Shown: piece by piece, positions 16,551-24,804 of the stretch
Numbering within the stretch: the stretch's first letter is position 1
How the letters are laid out: every line of letters begins with the position of its first letter
Source of the DNA: Alphaproteobacteria bacterium
Lineage (GTDB): Bacteria > Pseudomonadota > Alphaproteobacteria > Caulobacterales > Hyphomonadaceae
NCBI GenBank assembly: GCA_018830285.1
Contig: JAHJSB010000054.1
Coordinates: forward strand, 1 to 42,531
Reading direction: 5' to 3'
Length of the DNA: 42,531 bases
The notes under the pieces: model-generated
Seen by the model: the letters and a program-made list of their open reading frames with translations, nothing else
The model's database searches: none
Told to the model about the DNA's origin: nothing
Program-made: the position numbers and the translations under genes

Positions 16551-17539
16551 CCCCCCGTTTGTGCGAGGTTTCGGATGTCACCCGGATTTGCGGCGTGCAG
16601 ATCGTGCGACAGGCTTTTGCCGCCAAGCGCCGAGACAATTATATCCTGAAGCGCCTCTTTCTGATCATCCCTTTCAAGAAAGCTGCGTAGATCGTGTCCG
16701 CCCTGACCAAACAGGCAGAGGCGAAGCTGACCGCGAGCGGTTATTCTGAGGCGATTGCAGCCATCACAGAAACCAGGCGCGTAGGGCGCGATCAGTCCGA
16801 TCCACCCTGCATGATCAGGATGGGAAAATTCTATCGCCGGGCCATCATCAATGCCGCGCTCTCGGGGTTGCCAGCCATGTTGAAGGAGCCAGTTGCGCAA
16901 CGCTGTATCGCTGACATGCTGATCCTGGAAAAAGGCAGCATTATCACCTGTCCGCATCAATTCAATAAACCTCACGGAGATCCGACGATCCCTGACAAAA
17001 TCAGTCCATGCCGAAAAGTCATCCTCAAGTCCGTCGCGCAGCAGAACCGCGTTGACCTTGACGGTCGACAGAGGCAAAGCCTGCGCCCTGTCGAGACCGG
17101 ACATTACGTCGTCGAGCCGGTCATGTCCCGTGATCCGGGCAAAGGCATTCCGATCGAGCGCATCAATGCTGACATTGAGGTGGGTCAGACCAGCCGACAC
17201 CCAGTCATCCACATGGCGCGCCAAATTCCAGCCATTGGTCGTCATGGCGACCTTGTCGACTTGGGGTTGGGCAGAGACCCTTGCAATTATTTCGGTCAGG
17301 TCCTTGCGCACGCTGGGTTCACCGCCGGTCAGACGGATCTTGCGTAATCCGAGTTCAGAAAAGGCACGCGCGAGACGTTCGGTCTCGATCGGCGAAAGAA
17401 AGTCCATGGCACCTGTTTTCTTGTAGCCATTCGGAAGGCAATAGGTGCATCTGAAGTTGCACACCTCCGTAACCGATAGCCGCAAATAGCGGAATCGGCG
17501 TCCGAAAGCATCCGTCGCATCGCGAGCGGTCAGTGTCAT
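16547..17539 (-). CDS. moaA: GTP 3',8-cyclase, molybdenum cofactor step 1
   Basis: MoaA is a radical SAM enzyme that, with MoaC, turns GTP into cyclic pyranopterin. The 330-residue protein has the N-terminal cluster 'CNFRCTYC' (C27, C31, C34), the SAM motif 'RLTGGEPSVRKD', the C-terminal second cluster 'GFCDGCNRLRITARGQLRLC', and the conserved C-terminal Gly-Gly tail. The start at 17539 has an AAGGAG site; the frame is open upstream to 17785 but without similarity. It stands 191 bp from nnrS and overlaps the regulator's stop tail to tail. Confidence 0.96.
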   Translation of the reverse strand: MTLTARDATDAFGRRFRYLRLSVTEVCNFRCTYCLPNGYKKTGAMDFLSPIETERLARAFSELGLRKIRLTGGEPSVRKDLTEIIARVSAQPQVDKVAMTTNGWNLARHVDDWVSAGLTHLNVSIDALDRNAFARITGHDRLDDVMSGLDRAQALPLSTVKVNAVLLRDGLEDDFSAWTDFVRDRRISVRFIELMRTGDNAAFFQDQHVSDTALRNWLLQHGWQPRERGIDDGPAIEFSHPDHAGWIGLIAPYAPGFCDGCNRLRITARGQLRLCLFGQGGHDLRSFLERDDQKEALQDIIVSALGGKSLSHDLHAANPGDIRNLAQTGG

Positions 17540-17730
17540 CGCGGGCTCCTTTCCAAGCGCGGGAGGCGACACGGTTTCCCAATGCCACCCTCGGCCAGGC
17601 CGCCATGGCGAATGCTTTAGGCGGACGGGCTCGGAGCGAATTAAATCAAGGTTATGAGGGTTGCCGCACCTTGTCGTTGACTGGGCGCGCGACAACAGTT
17701 GATGTCCATCAAGCTTGGGCTGCCTGAGGA
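17540..17730. promoter_or_regulatory. moaA upstream region
   Basis: A 191-bp gap between nnrS and moaA. It holds one Fnr-like half-site (ATCAA at 17645-17649, with GCGAA as the opposite arm at 17636-17640) and no full palindrome. It probably contains the moaA promoter, but I cannot place it. Confidence 0.35.
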
Positions 17731-18927
17731 TCAAGCCGCGTTCGATTGCCGCGGCATTAGCAGGCGCGGACCGTAGACCAGACAAAAGCCTGCTAACGCC
17801 CCAAACCAGATCAATGCCGCGACAGGGTTGAGGCTCGTCTGAAACGATATCGGCAGGAAAGTTGCTCCGACCCTGAGAAGGGCGGCCAGATTGATCAGAA
17901 AGTATATCATAACGGTCCCAGATCCTGCCACAAGCGCGCGTCCCGTATGACCGAGACTTGACCGCGTCATAACCGCGAGTGTCATCACGCCGATGGCCCC
18001 GGCACCTGCCGCATGAATCCCTGCTACACGCGGCACTATCTCCGGAACGATGCTACCCAGTCCCAGCAAGAGCAACGCCACCGCAGCCCATGCATACCCG
18101 ACATGCAGGATCAAGACGAGCGGCTCGGCCAGGCATGCGTAGCCTCGCCAGCGTGCAAGCCGCAGGACGCTCAACCCGCCCGCCAGGATCATTCCAGCGG
18201 CCGCAAACTCGTGATCACCCGCAAAAACCCACGCCGCAAGCGCTACAAGCGAAAAAACCAAAACAGCCGCGTCGAACCTGCCATAGGCCACAGGTGGGGG
18301 CGCACCGCGCCTGGCAAGCCAGTTGCGGGTGAAACTCGGTGTGATGCGCCCGCCGATCAGCATGATCATGAACAGAAGCGTCGCCAGACCGCCATCGATC
18401 GCGATGCGGGGCAGTCCGCCCGATGACAGATGCAGATAATGAAACCCGGCATTGGCCAGGGCAAGCGTGGTGACCGCAGCAGCCACCTTGATATTTTTTG
18501 TGTTACGCCCTGCAATGACTTCACGCCAGACCAGTGCGGCGAACAGGAAAAGAAACGCCGCATCGACCGTCGCCCCGATCCAGGCCGGATCGGTCTGTAC
18601 GAACAGGGCGACACGCCCTGCGACCCATACCAGAACCAACACAATGAGCGGTGTCCCGCAGACAGGCAACCGGCCCGTCCAGTTCGGGATTGCGGTCAGC
18701 AGGAATCCGGCCACCACAGCGGCCCCATAGCCGAACAGCATTTCATGAACATGCCAGACAAGCCCTGCCTCGAATGGCAACGCCCCGGGCCCGAATGAAT
18801 AGGTCACAATCCACAAGGGAACAGACACGGCCGCCCAAACAGCGCCCAGCAGGAAGAAAGGCCGGAACCCGAAGCTGAACAGGGCGGGCCCCGTATAGGC
18901 CCGAACCTGCTGGGCTGTGCTTGCCAT
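17731..18927 (-). CDS. nnrS: NnrS family heme-copper membrane protein
   Basis: NnrS proteins are inner-membrane proteins with about 12 helices, found with denitrification genes and linked to tolerance of NO stress. The 398-residue protein begins with 'ALFSFGFRPFFLLGAVWA' and has 'GLVWHVHEMLFGYGAAVVAGFLLTA', the His-rich family signature, followed by 'IPNWTGRLPV'. Later motifs include 'HYLHLSSGG' and 'LTLAVMTRSSLGHTGR'. It starts 24 bases after nrdJ, so the two are probably co-transcribed. Confidence 0.93.
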   Translation of the reverse strand: MASTAQQVRAYTGPALFSFGFRPFFLLGAVWAAVSVPLWIVTYSFGPGALPFEAGLVWHVHEMLFGYGAAVVAGFLLTAIPNWTGRLPVCGTPLIVLVLVWVAGRVALFVQTDPAWIGATVDAAFLFLFAALVWREVIAGRNTKNIKVAAAVTTLALANAGFHYLHLSSGGLPRIAIDGGLATLLFMIMLIGGRITPSFTRNWLARRGAPPPVAYGRFDAAVLVFSLVALAAWVFAGDHEFAAAGMILAGGLSVLRLARWRGYACLAEPLVLILHVGYAWAAVALLLLGLGSIVPEIVPRVAGIHAAGAGAIGVMTLAVMTRSSLGHTGRALVAGSGTVMIYFLINLAALLRVGATFLPISFQTSLNPVAALIWFGALAGFCLVYGPRLLMPRQSNAA

Positions 18928-18951
18928 TTCAATACCTCCGGTGGTCAGTCA

Positions 18952-21141
18952 TCATCCGCATTTCGAGTGACCGCATTCGAGACATGTATCACACCCTTCC
19001 TTGCGTACGAGCGCCTTCTGCCCGCACTTTGGACAGCAACTGGCCGATGTATCATGTGCAACATCCGTGGCTGGGACTGTGTGTCCGAGATGCTCCGCCA
19101 CGATCCGCCCGATGGCTGCGGGCAGTGACGGAACATAGCGTCCATCCATGAACGCGCCGCCTTGCGGGTCGAACACGGCCTGCAATTCTTCGGCAACAAA
19201 GCTGACATCTCCGCCACGCCGGAACACGGCAGAAATCATGCGTGTCAGAGCGAGCGTCCACGCATAGTGCTCCATATTCTTGGAATTGACGAATATCTCG
19301 AAGGGCTGGGTGCTCTGCCCCTCCTCGGAATCGTTGATCGTTACATAGACCGCATGAGCAATGGGCGGCCATTTCAGCTTGTAGGTCGCGCCGGTGAGAC
19401 GCGCTGCGCGTGGCAGCAATCCTTGTTCGCCCAGCGGGCTTGCGACGGAATCGATCATGCTCAGAACGGATCCCGTGATCGCATTGGGCCGGTATGTCGT
19501 CAGCCCTTTGCAGCCAAGACGATATCCGTCGAGGTATATGTCCTTGAAAGCATCGAAATCGATTCCGGCCGGACAATTGACCGTCTTCGAGATCGAACTG
19601 TCGACATGGCGCTGGGCCGCGGCCTGCATGCGCACATGATCGGCTGGCGCAAGCGTCTGTACACTAACGAATATGCCTTCCGGTGGCGATACCTCGCCAT
19701 GCAGACTCTTCCACAGCGCCAGCGCGTAGTCGGTCACGGCTTCGTCACGGGTCGAACCATCTGCCTGCTTGACCTTGCGCATATAGGAAAAGGCGAATAC
19801 CGGCTCAACGCCCGAAGATACATTGTCGGCCAGAAGCGAGGTCGTCCCCGTCGGGGCGATTGATGTCAGGCACCCGTTGCGCAGACCATGCGCCGCAATG
19901 AGCGAGCGGGTCTCGTCATCCAGGCTGAGCAGGTTGGGACGGTCAAGGATGGCGCAATCGTAAAGGGGGTATGTCCCTTTTTCCTCGGCAAGTCTGGCGG
20001 ACGCACGATAGGCTGCGCGCTTGATTGCTCCAAGCCAGATGTCCGTTTTTGCCAATGCCTCGGGCGATCCATAGGTCGCGCCGCAGAATATAAGCGCATC
20101 GGCAAGTCCAGTAATGCCAAGTCCGATCCGCCGCTTCGATTTCGCTTCGCTTTCCTGCGCGGCGAGCGGAAAGCGGGAAATGTCGATCACATTGTCAAGA
20201 AATCGGACCGCTGTCTCCGTCAGGTGCTCAAGCTGGTCTACGTCCAGTGCTGCCTCCTGCTCGAACGGCGCACTCACCAGACGGGCGAGATTGATCGATC
20301 CAAGCAGGCAAGCCCCATAGGGTGGTAACATCTGTTCGCCACACGGATTGGATGCCGAGATGGTCTCGATGTCGGCCAGGTTGTTTTCCGCATTCACCCT
20401 GTCAACGAAAATGACGCCCGGTTCAGCCGCATCATGCGTTGCCTGCATCAGGCGATCCCAAAGTTCGCGCGCCGCCACGCTGCGATAGGATGTTCCCGCA
20501 TGCTTGAGAGTCCAGTCACCCCCAGATTCAAGCGCCTGCATGAAGGCATCGGTGACGAGCACGGACAGGTTGAAGTTTCGAAACCGTTCTCCGTCGCGTT
20601 TGGCATCGATAAACATTTCAATGTCGGGATGGTCGATACGAAGGCAACCCATCATCGCGCCCCGTCTTTGTCCGGCGGACATGATCGTCCGGCACATCGC
20701 GTCCCAGGTGTCCATGAAGCTGAGCGGTCCGGACGCGTGAGCGCCAACACCCAGAACCGGCGCGCCAGACGGTCGGATGGTCGAAAAGTCCATACCGACC
20801 CCGCCGCCCTGCTGCATCGTGATCGCGGCTTCACGCAGATGTTCGAAGATGCCGGGCAGATCGTCAGGAATAGTGCCCATCACGAAACAATTGAAAAGAG
20901 TCACATTCCGGCCGGTCCCGGCACCAGCAAGAATGCGGCCTGCCGGTATAAACTGGAAATTGGTGAGCGCGTCGCGAAACCGGGATGTCCAGACCTTTCG
21001 CTTCGCAGGCTTTTCGGCTTTGGCGACGGCTCGCGCAACGCGCTCAAGCGTCCCCGCAAGATCACTATCGTCACCCGATGCGGACCGAAAGCGGTATTTT
21101 TTATCCCAGATTTCTTCAGCGAGCGGTGTATCGAAGGGCAT
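18952..21141 (-). CDS. nrdJ: Class II (B12-dependent) ribonucleoside-diphosphate reductase
   Basis: NrdJ makes deoxyribonucleotides with an adenosylcobalamin radical and works with or without O2. The 729-residue protein has C85 ('LFNCFVMG'), the active-site N265-P-C267-G-E269 in 'SASNPCGEQMLPPYGACLLG', and a Cys-rich zinc-binding tail 'CCPKCGQKALVRKEGCDTC'. I chose the start at 21141 because AGAGG is 9 bases upstream; Mets at 21147 and 21150 are too close to it. A Fnr-type site lies about 120 bp upstream. I see no cobalamin riboswitch. Placement in a nitrate-respiration island fits O2-independent DNA synthesis. Confidence 0.95.
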   Translation of the reverse strand: MPFDTPLAEEIWDKKYRFRSASGDDSDLAGTLERVARAVAKAEKPAKRKVWTSRFRDALTNFQFIPAGRILAGAGTGRNVTLFNCFVMGTIPDDLPGIFEHLREAAITMQQGGGVGMDFSTIRPSGAPVLGVGAHASGPLSFMDTWDAMCRTIMSAGQRRGAMMGCLRIDHPDIEMFIDAKRDGERFRNFNLSVLVTDAFMQALESGGDWTLKHAGTSYRSVAARELWDRLMQATHDAAEPGVIFVDRVNAENNLADIETISASNPCGEQMLPPYGACLLGSINLARLVSAPFEQEAALDVDQLEHLTETAVRFLDNVIDISRFPLAAQESEAKSKRRIGLGITGLADALIFCGATYGSPEALAKTDIWLGAIKRAAYRASARLAEEKGTYPLYDCAILDRPNLLSLDDETRSLIAAHGLRNGCLTSIAPTGTTSLLADNVSSGVEPVFAFSYMRKVKQADGSTRDEAVTDYALALWKSLHGEVSPPEGIFVSVQTLAPADHVRMQAAAQRHVDSSISKTVNCPAGIDFDAFKDIYLDGYRLGCKGLTTYRPNAITGSVLSMIDSVASPLGEQGLLPRAARLTGATYKLKWPPIAHAVYVTINDSEEGQSTQPFEIFVNSKNMEHYAWTLALTRMISAVFRRGGDVSFVAEELQAVFDPQGGAFMDGRYVPSLPAAIGRIVAEHLGHTVPATDVAHDTSASCCPKCGQKALVRKEGCDTCLECGHSKCG

Positions 21142-21255
21142 GAGCATCATCCTCTTGGTTCCAGGTGCAACAGACTCACGAACCTGCCTGATTCGGCGCG
21201 GCGTGCTGGAGGGTGCGCAGCCCACCCCTCCCCCATGCAAATGTCAGCTCCATGT

Positions 21256-21269
21256 TTGATCTCGATCAG
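21256..21269. promoter_or_regulatory. Fnr-type binding site upstream of nrdJ
   Basis: TTGATCTCGATCAG matches TTGAT-N4-ATCAA at nine of ten defined positions. It lies in the 155-bp gap between moeA and nrdJ, about 120 bp before the nrdJ ATG. It resembles the site next to narR/narK, so nrdJ and nnrS probably belong to the same regulon. Confidence 0.7.
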
Positions 21270-21296
21270 TTGCCCCGTCGCCGATGAAGACGCACG

Positions 21297-22481
21297 TCAG
21301 AAATCAAGCACGGTCACCACCGCGCCTGGCAGTACGGCTGGCGCGCCCGCTTCGCGGCAGATCAGGATATTACTAAGAGCAAGTGTCATCTGGCTGGAGG
21401 TATCCTGCGAGGCGGAAAGTGTGACACCCGCCTCTGTCCCGATCGCGCGAAGAAACGTTTCGCGATCGCCCGTCTCCGGCAAAGCATCCAGACAGCGACG
21501 AGAGTAAAAGACGAGCGCTGACATCGGATTTCCGCCCGACAGGCCCGCAAGGAGCGGCGCGAGGAACAGCCTGGCGGTGACGAGCGCCGACGTCGGATTG
21601 CCTGGCAGGCCGAGAACCAGTCGCTGTCCGACCTTCGCTAGCCAGACAGGTTTGCCAGGCTTGATCGCCACTTTCGGAAACACGTAGTCAAGCTTCTCGC
21701 TGAACATTTCACGGGAATAATCTTTCTCGCCCACCGACGCACCGCCGATCACCACAACCAGATCGGCGTCGGCGAGCGCTGAGCTGGCCGCTGGCCTCAG
21801 GATGTCCCGGTCATCTGGCAGACGAAGAGATCTCAGAACCTGAGCGCCACATCCCTCTGCGAGGCTCCGGACGGCGAACGAAATGCTTTCGGGAATGGCG
21901 CCCGCGCGTTCGTGGGCCTGGCCGGGCGCGGCCAATTCATCGCCGGTCGCCAGAATGACGAGACGCGGAGCACGGAAGACCTCCACATCCCTCCGGTCGG
22001 CCGCCGCTGCGCTGGTCATCGAACGCCAGTCAAGCCTGTGCCCGACTGGCAACAGGATATCTCCCTGCCGGAAATCAGACCCTGTCTGGCGGATATGACG
22101 TGCCGGACCGTAAGAGCGCACGACACGCGCAATATCTCCGTCCCGTTCAATGTTTTCCTGAACAATCACCCGGTCTGCCCCCTCAGGCACAGGCGCCCCT
22201 GTGAATATCCGGCACGCGGTGCCGGGTGTCAGTACGATGGACGGATCCGATCCCGCAAATGATTCCCCGCCTACTGGCAGGCTGAAAGGGACAGCCTGCG
22301 TATCAGCGTCCCGAACCGCATACCCATCCATGGCTGATACGTTCTGAGCCGGCATGCTGGCACGCGCAATGACCGGTCCGGCCAGGGTCCGCCCGGCGGC
22401 CTGCTCAAGTGGCAGGCGCTCGGACCCCAGTGGCAAGGCGAGCGCAACGATCCTCGCTGCAGCCTCTTGGAACCCGATCAT
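21297..22481 (-). CDS. moeA: Molybdopterin molybdenumtransferase
   Basis: MoeA inserts molybdate into adenylylated molybdopterin. The 394-residue protein has the domain markers 'MPAQNVSAMDGYAVRDAD' (substrate loop), 'GTACRIFTGAPVPEGADRVIVQE', 'RHIRQTGSDFRQGD', and the MPT-binding core 'VVVIGGASVGEKDY' followed by 'KPGKPVWLA' and 'LGLPGNPTSALV'. Its ATG overlaps the stop of the small upstream gene (ATGA), so it is translationally coupled. Confidence 0.96.
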   Translation of the reverse strand: MIGFQEAAARIVALALPLGSERLPLEQAAGRTLAGPVIARASMPAQNVSAMDGYAVRDADTQAVPFSLPVGGESFAGSDPSIVLTPGTACRIFTGAPVPEGADRVIVQENIERDGDIARVVRSYGPARHIRQTGSDFRQGDILLPVGHRLDWRSMTSAAAADRRDVEVFRAPRLVILATGDELAAPGQAHERAGAIPESISFAVRSLAEGCGAQVLRSLRLPDDRDILRPAASSALADADLVVVIGGASVGEKDYSREMFSEKLDYVFPKVAIKPGKPVWLAKVGQRLVLGLPGNPTSALVTARLFLAPLLAGLSGGNPMSALVFYSRRCLDALPETGDRETFLRAIGTEAGVTLSASQDTSSQMTLALSNILICREAGAPAVLPGAVVTVLDF

Positions 22482-22702
22482 GGCGCATCGTCCGCAGCGG
22501 TCCAGTCACCCGATTTCCCATCGCTTATCGCCATCATGATGACAGCCCCCTTCGGTGGGAGATTTTCATGGACAGGGTTGAAAGCAATTAGACAGCGTCG
22601 AATCTGCCTGCCCGCCGCAACACGCTGCGCAGATATAGCTCTCTCGCCCAAATCCGCCCTAAGCCAATGCCCCTCAGTGTCGAGATGGACCAGGCCGGTC
22701 AT
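22478..22702 (-). CDS. Small unknown protein between moaB and moeA
   Basis: A 74-residue frame starting 'MTGLVHLDTEGHWLRADLGE'. It overlaps the moaB stop and the moeA start by four bases each, both as ATGA junctions, which is strong evidence that it is a translated gene. An alternative Met lies two codons earlier. No membrane segment, signal peptide or Cys motif is visible apart from a single cysteine. 'FNPVHENLPPKGAVIMMAISDGKSGDW' might form a small beta domain. I do not recognise the family; a role in cofactor synthesis or nitrate respiration is only suggested by its place. Confidence 0.6.
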   Translation of the reverse strand: MTGLVHLDTEGHWLRADLGERAISAQRVAAGRQIRRCLIAFNPVHENLPPKGAVIMMAISDGKSGDWTAADDAP

Positions 22703-23241
22703 GGGCATATCCCCCGATAGCGTTCAATCTGCCCGACCAGCGAACACGGCCGGTAGCGACTGTTCAGCTCGAACGCAAAAACATGGTCCCACGCGTCCCG
22801 GCACGCGCCGGTCGAGCCTGGCACGCAGAAAATGAACGTCTCGCCGGCCTGTCCGGCAAAGGCGCGCGACTGCAATGTCGAAATCCCTACCGTGCCCAGG
22901 CTGACATGGTGAAACACTGTCGAAAAACCATCCATCTCGCGGGAGAAAAGCGGGCGGATCGCTTCTGGGGTTACATCCCGCGGCGAAAAACCCGTACCGC
23001 CCGTCGTGAGAATGACATCAATGCCCGGATCCGCCACCCAGCGCGCCACCGTTTCGCGGATTGCGCTGACCTCATCCTTCACAATCTGGCGGGCGACGAT
23101 TGTGTGACCGGCCGCACCTGCACGCTCGATCAACAAGCCACCAGAAGTGTCCGTCGCCTCGTCGCGCGTGTCCGAGACCGTCATCACGGCAAGGTTAAGC
23201 GGGTAGAATTCCAATGTTTCATCAATTCTGGCTTTGGTCAT
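22699..23241 (-). CDS. moaB: Molybdopterin adenylyltransferase-type protein
   Basis: MoaB/MogA proteins adenylylate molybdopterin before molybdenum insertion. The 180-residue protein has 'LNLAVMTVSDTRDEATDTSGGLL', then 'DVILTTGGTGFSPRDVTPEAIRPL', the MPT-binding TTGGTG signature, and 'IFCVPGSTGACRDAWD'. The N-terminal extension and the F-S-x-R-D-V-T-P form favour MoaB over MogA. Start chosen at 23241 (MTKARIDETLE). It overlaps moaE by 20 bases and the small gene by four. Confidence 0.93.
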   Translation of the reverse strand: MTKARIDETLEFYPLNLAVMTVSDTRDEATDTSGGLLIERAGAAGHTIVARQIVKDEVSAIRETVARWVADPGIDVILTTGGTGFSPRDVTPEAIRPLFSREMDGFSTVFHHVSLGTVGISTLQSRAFAGQAGETFIFCVPGSTGACRDAWDHVFAFELNSRYRPCSLVGQIERYRGICP

Positions 23242-23719
23242 GATTCCATCTCGTTCGGTCGTATTGATCTCTTTGGGTGGGCTCGATCCAGCGGGATCCA
23301 AACGCCCCCTCTTCGCGTTTCCAGAATACGGCATCAGTCTTGAGCCGGTCCATCAGGTAGTCTGCAGCGAGAAAAGCGTCACGCCGGTGGTCGCTGGCGA
23401 CAGCGACAAGCACGATGGTTTCGCCGGAAAGAATTACGCCGCAGCGATGCACTACTGTCACTGCGCGCGCTGCGAACCTGTCGGCGCCAGCCTGCGCGAT
23501 CTGGTGCAGAGAAATTTCGGTTAAGCGTGGATGCCACTCCAGCACGAGCCGGTCCAGTGGTTCGCCGCCTTTGGTTTCAGGCCGCGTGATGCCCTGAAAA
23601 GAGACGATGGCACCGGCACCCATTGCCGATACAGAAAACCGCGCGAGCGCGCCTGCTACGTCGAACGTCTCTTCCGTCAAAATCGCGCTGACCGGAACGG
23701 TTCCCGGCAATTGTCTCAT
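23222..23719 (-). CDS. moaE: Molybdopterin synthase catalytic subunit
   Basis: MoaE transfers sulfur from MoaD thiocarboxylate to cyclic pyranopterin to form molybdopterin. The 165-residue protein has 'GAIVSFQGITRPETKGG', 'VLEWHPRLTEISLHQI', 'VTVVHRCGVILSGETIVLVAVASDHRRDAF' and the active-site lysine motif 'LKTDAVFWKREE'. The start at 23719 gives GAGGGG a suitable spacing; a Met two codons upstream (23725) is possible. It overlaps the moaB start and follows the membrane gene by about 10 bases. Confidence 0.94.
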   Translation of the reverse strand: MRQLPGTVPVSAILTEETFDVAGALARFSVSAMGAGAIVSFQGITRPETKGGEPLDRLVLEWHPRLTEISLHQIAQAGADRFAARAVTVVHRCGVILSGETIVLVAVASDHRRDAFLAADYLMDRLKTDAVFWKREEGAFGSRWIEPTQRDQYDRTRWNHDQSQN

Positions 23720-23729
23720 CGTCATCCCC

Positions 23730-24203
23730 TCATCGCAATGCACCATGGGCACCAGGCAAGGCCGCGCCGATCGTGACCGCACTGACGATCAACAAGACAT
23801 AGTGGCCCATCTGTACCCGGTTGAGCGTTCGCACAGGATCAACAGCGACGGCCGCCTCGAACCAATTGTGTAAAAAGAGGGGTTCGAAGACGAACAAGAC
23901 CAGCGAGAAGATCAGCCAGATCGCGACCATCGCGTGCATCCACCAAAACCCTGGATCAAGGAACCGGCCCCAAGCCGCAAGGGAATGGGTCATATAGAAA
24001 CCCGTCAATCCCGCCAGCGTCACCGACAGCTTGGCCTGCCAGGAAAAAGCCGACTCCACGCGAGAAAACAGATCGGCCTGATCTGTTGGTGCCACAAATT
24101 TTCGAATGCCCGGCAAGAGCACCAAGGTTACGAATGACACGCCGCCAATCCAATGAACAATTGCCAATACATGCAAGACCCGGGCAATACTCATGTCCAG
24201 CAT
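23730..24203 (-). CDS. CopD-like four-helix membrane protein, His-rich
   Basis: A 157-residue integral membrane protein with hydrophobic segments near residues 8-30, 52-75, 86-110 and 130-152. The first helix has 'LHVLAIVHWIGGVSFVTLVLLP', which resembles the CopD/DUF2269-type start. Histidines recur in or next to the helices (HVLAIVH, MTH, MHAM, FLHNWF, MGHY), as in proteins that bind heme or copper. It lies between moaD and moaE with gaps of about 10 bases. A redox or metal role in nitrate respiration is likely, but the substrate is unknown. Confidence 0.65.
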   Translation of the reverse strand: MLDMSIARVLHVLAIVHWIGGVSFVTLVLLPGIRKFVAPTDQADLFSRVESAFSWQAKLSVTLAGLTGFYMTHSLAAWGRFLDPGFWWMHAMVAIWLIFSLVLFVFEPLFLHNWFEAAVAVDPVRTLNRVQMGHYVLLIVSAVTIGAALPGAHGALR

Positions 24204-24213
24204 GGCTCTGTCC

Positions 24214-24453
24214 TCAACCTCCCGACAGGACGCTCATGAACATCAGATCGTCTCCAGGCATGACCCTGTGGTCTTCCATAACGATCTTGTCATTGACGGC
24301 GGCGCGAATGGTCTGGTCGAGAATGAGCTCAGTCTGGCAGGCTTCCGCAATTTCCTGGCGAATATCCGAAACACATAGCCCGGACGCAGGAACCGCTATA
24401 TCCGTCGTCTTGCCAATTGGATCCGAGATTTTACCAAAAAAGCTGATTCTCAT
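24214..24453 (-). CDS. moaD: Molybdopterin synthase sulfur-carrier subunit
   Basis: A 79-residue ubiquitin-fold protein ending in the diagnostic Gly-Gly ('MFMSVLSGG'), which carries the thiocarboxylate used by MoaE. 'VNDKIVMEDHRVMPGDDLMFM' is the family's C-terminal pattern. It is the first gene of the moaD-membrane protein-moaE-moaB-small gene-moeA run. No Fnr-type site was seen upstream. Confidence 0.92.
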   Translation of the reverse strand: MRISFFGKISDPIGKTTDIAVPASGLCVSDIRQEIAEACQTELILDQTIRAAVNDKIVMEDHRVMPGDDLMFMSVLSGG

Positions 24454-24804
24454 TCTCTTACTCTTTCACGCGGCACAACGACCAGTTCCGAAAAGGATAC
24501 CAAAGACCATTTCTAAAGAAGGTCTGCCTCAAGTGTTCAATTTGGCGCCCGAGTGCATCGACATTTTATCATGCCCACCAATAGTCGCGGAAAACTTGCC
24601 GACGTATGACATCCATCATTCGCCCGCCCGATTTTTGCAGGCCACGAGCCAAACAAAAGTATTAGGCGCACGGCGAGACCACGGAAATTGCGTTTCGTGA
24701 GTTCGGGCTTCGCCTCGCACTGGAAAACTCTGTCCTGCAGGATAACGTCCCGATATTTAAACCACGCTATCTGTCGTCCGCTATTACAGGGACCGGTATA
24801 GTCA
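24454..24804. other. Gap between the moa operon and the left IS6 element
   Basis: About 350 bp with no gene I can support. It must hold the moaD promoter, but no clear -35/-10 or Fnr-type palindrome was found. A GTCAGGGG octamer at 24801-24808 repeats one inside the adjacent IS tip (24815-24822). Confidence 0.5.

Noticed and set aside
17636-17649. Fnr-type site upstream of moaA
   Set aside because: Only one arm (ATCAA) fits; the other arm (GCGAA) does not match TTGAT.
21142-21296. Possible cobalamin riboswitch before nrdJ
   Set aside because: A B12 riboswitch would be expected to show a B12-box-like GCCACTG segment and be about 200 nt long; neither is seen in this 155-bp gap.
20434-21507. 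Long plus-strand open frame opposite nrdJ
   Set aside because: It lies antisense to a well-supported gene, has no recognisable motif, and is explained by the codon bias of nrdJ.
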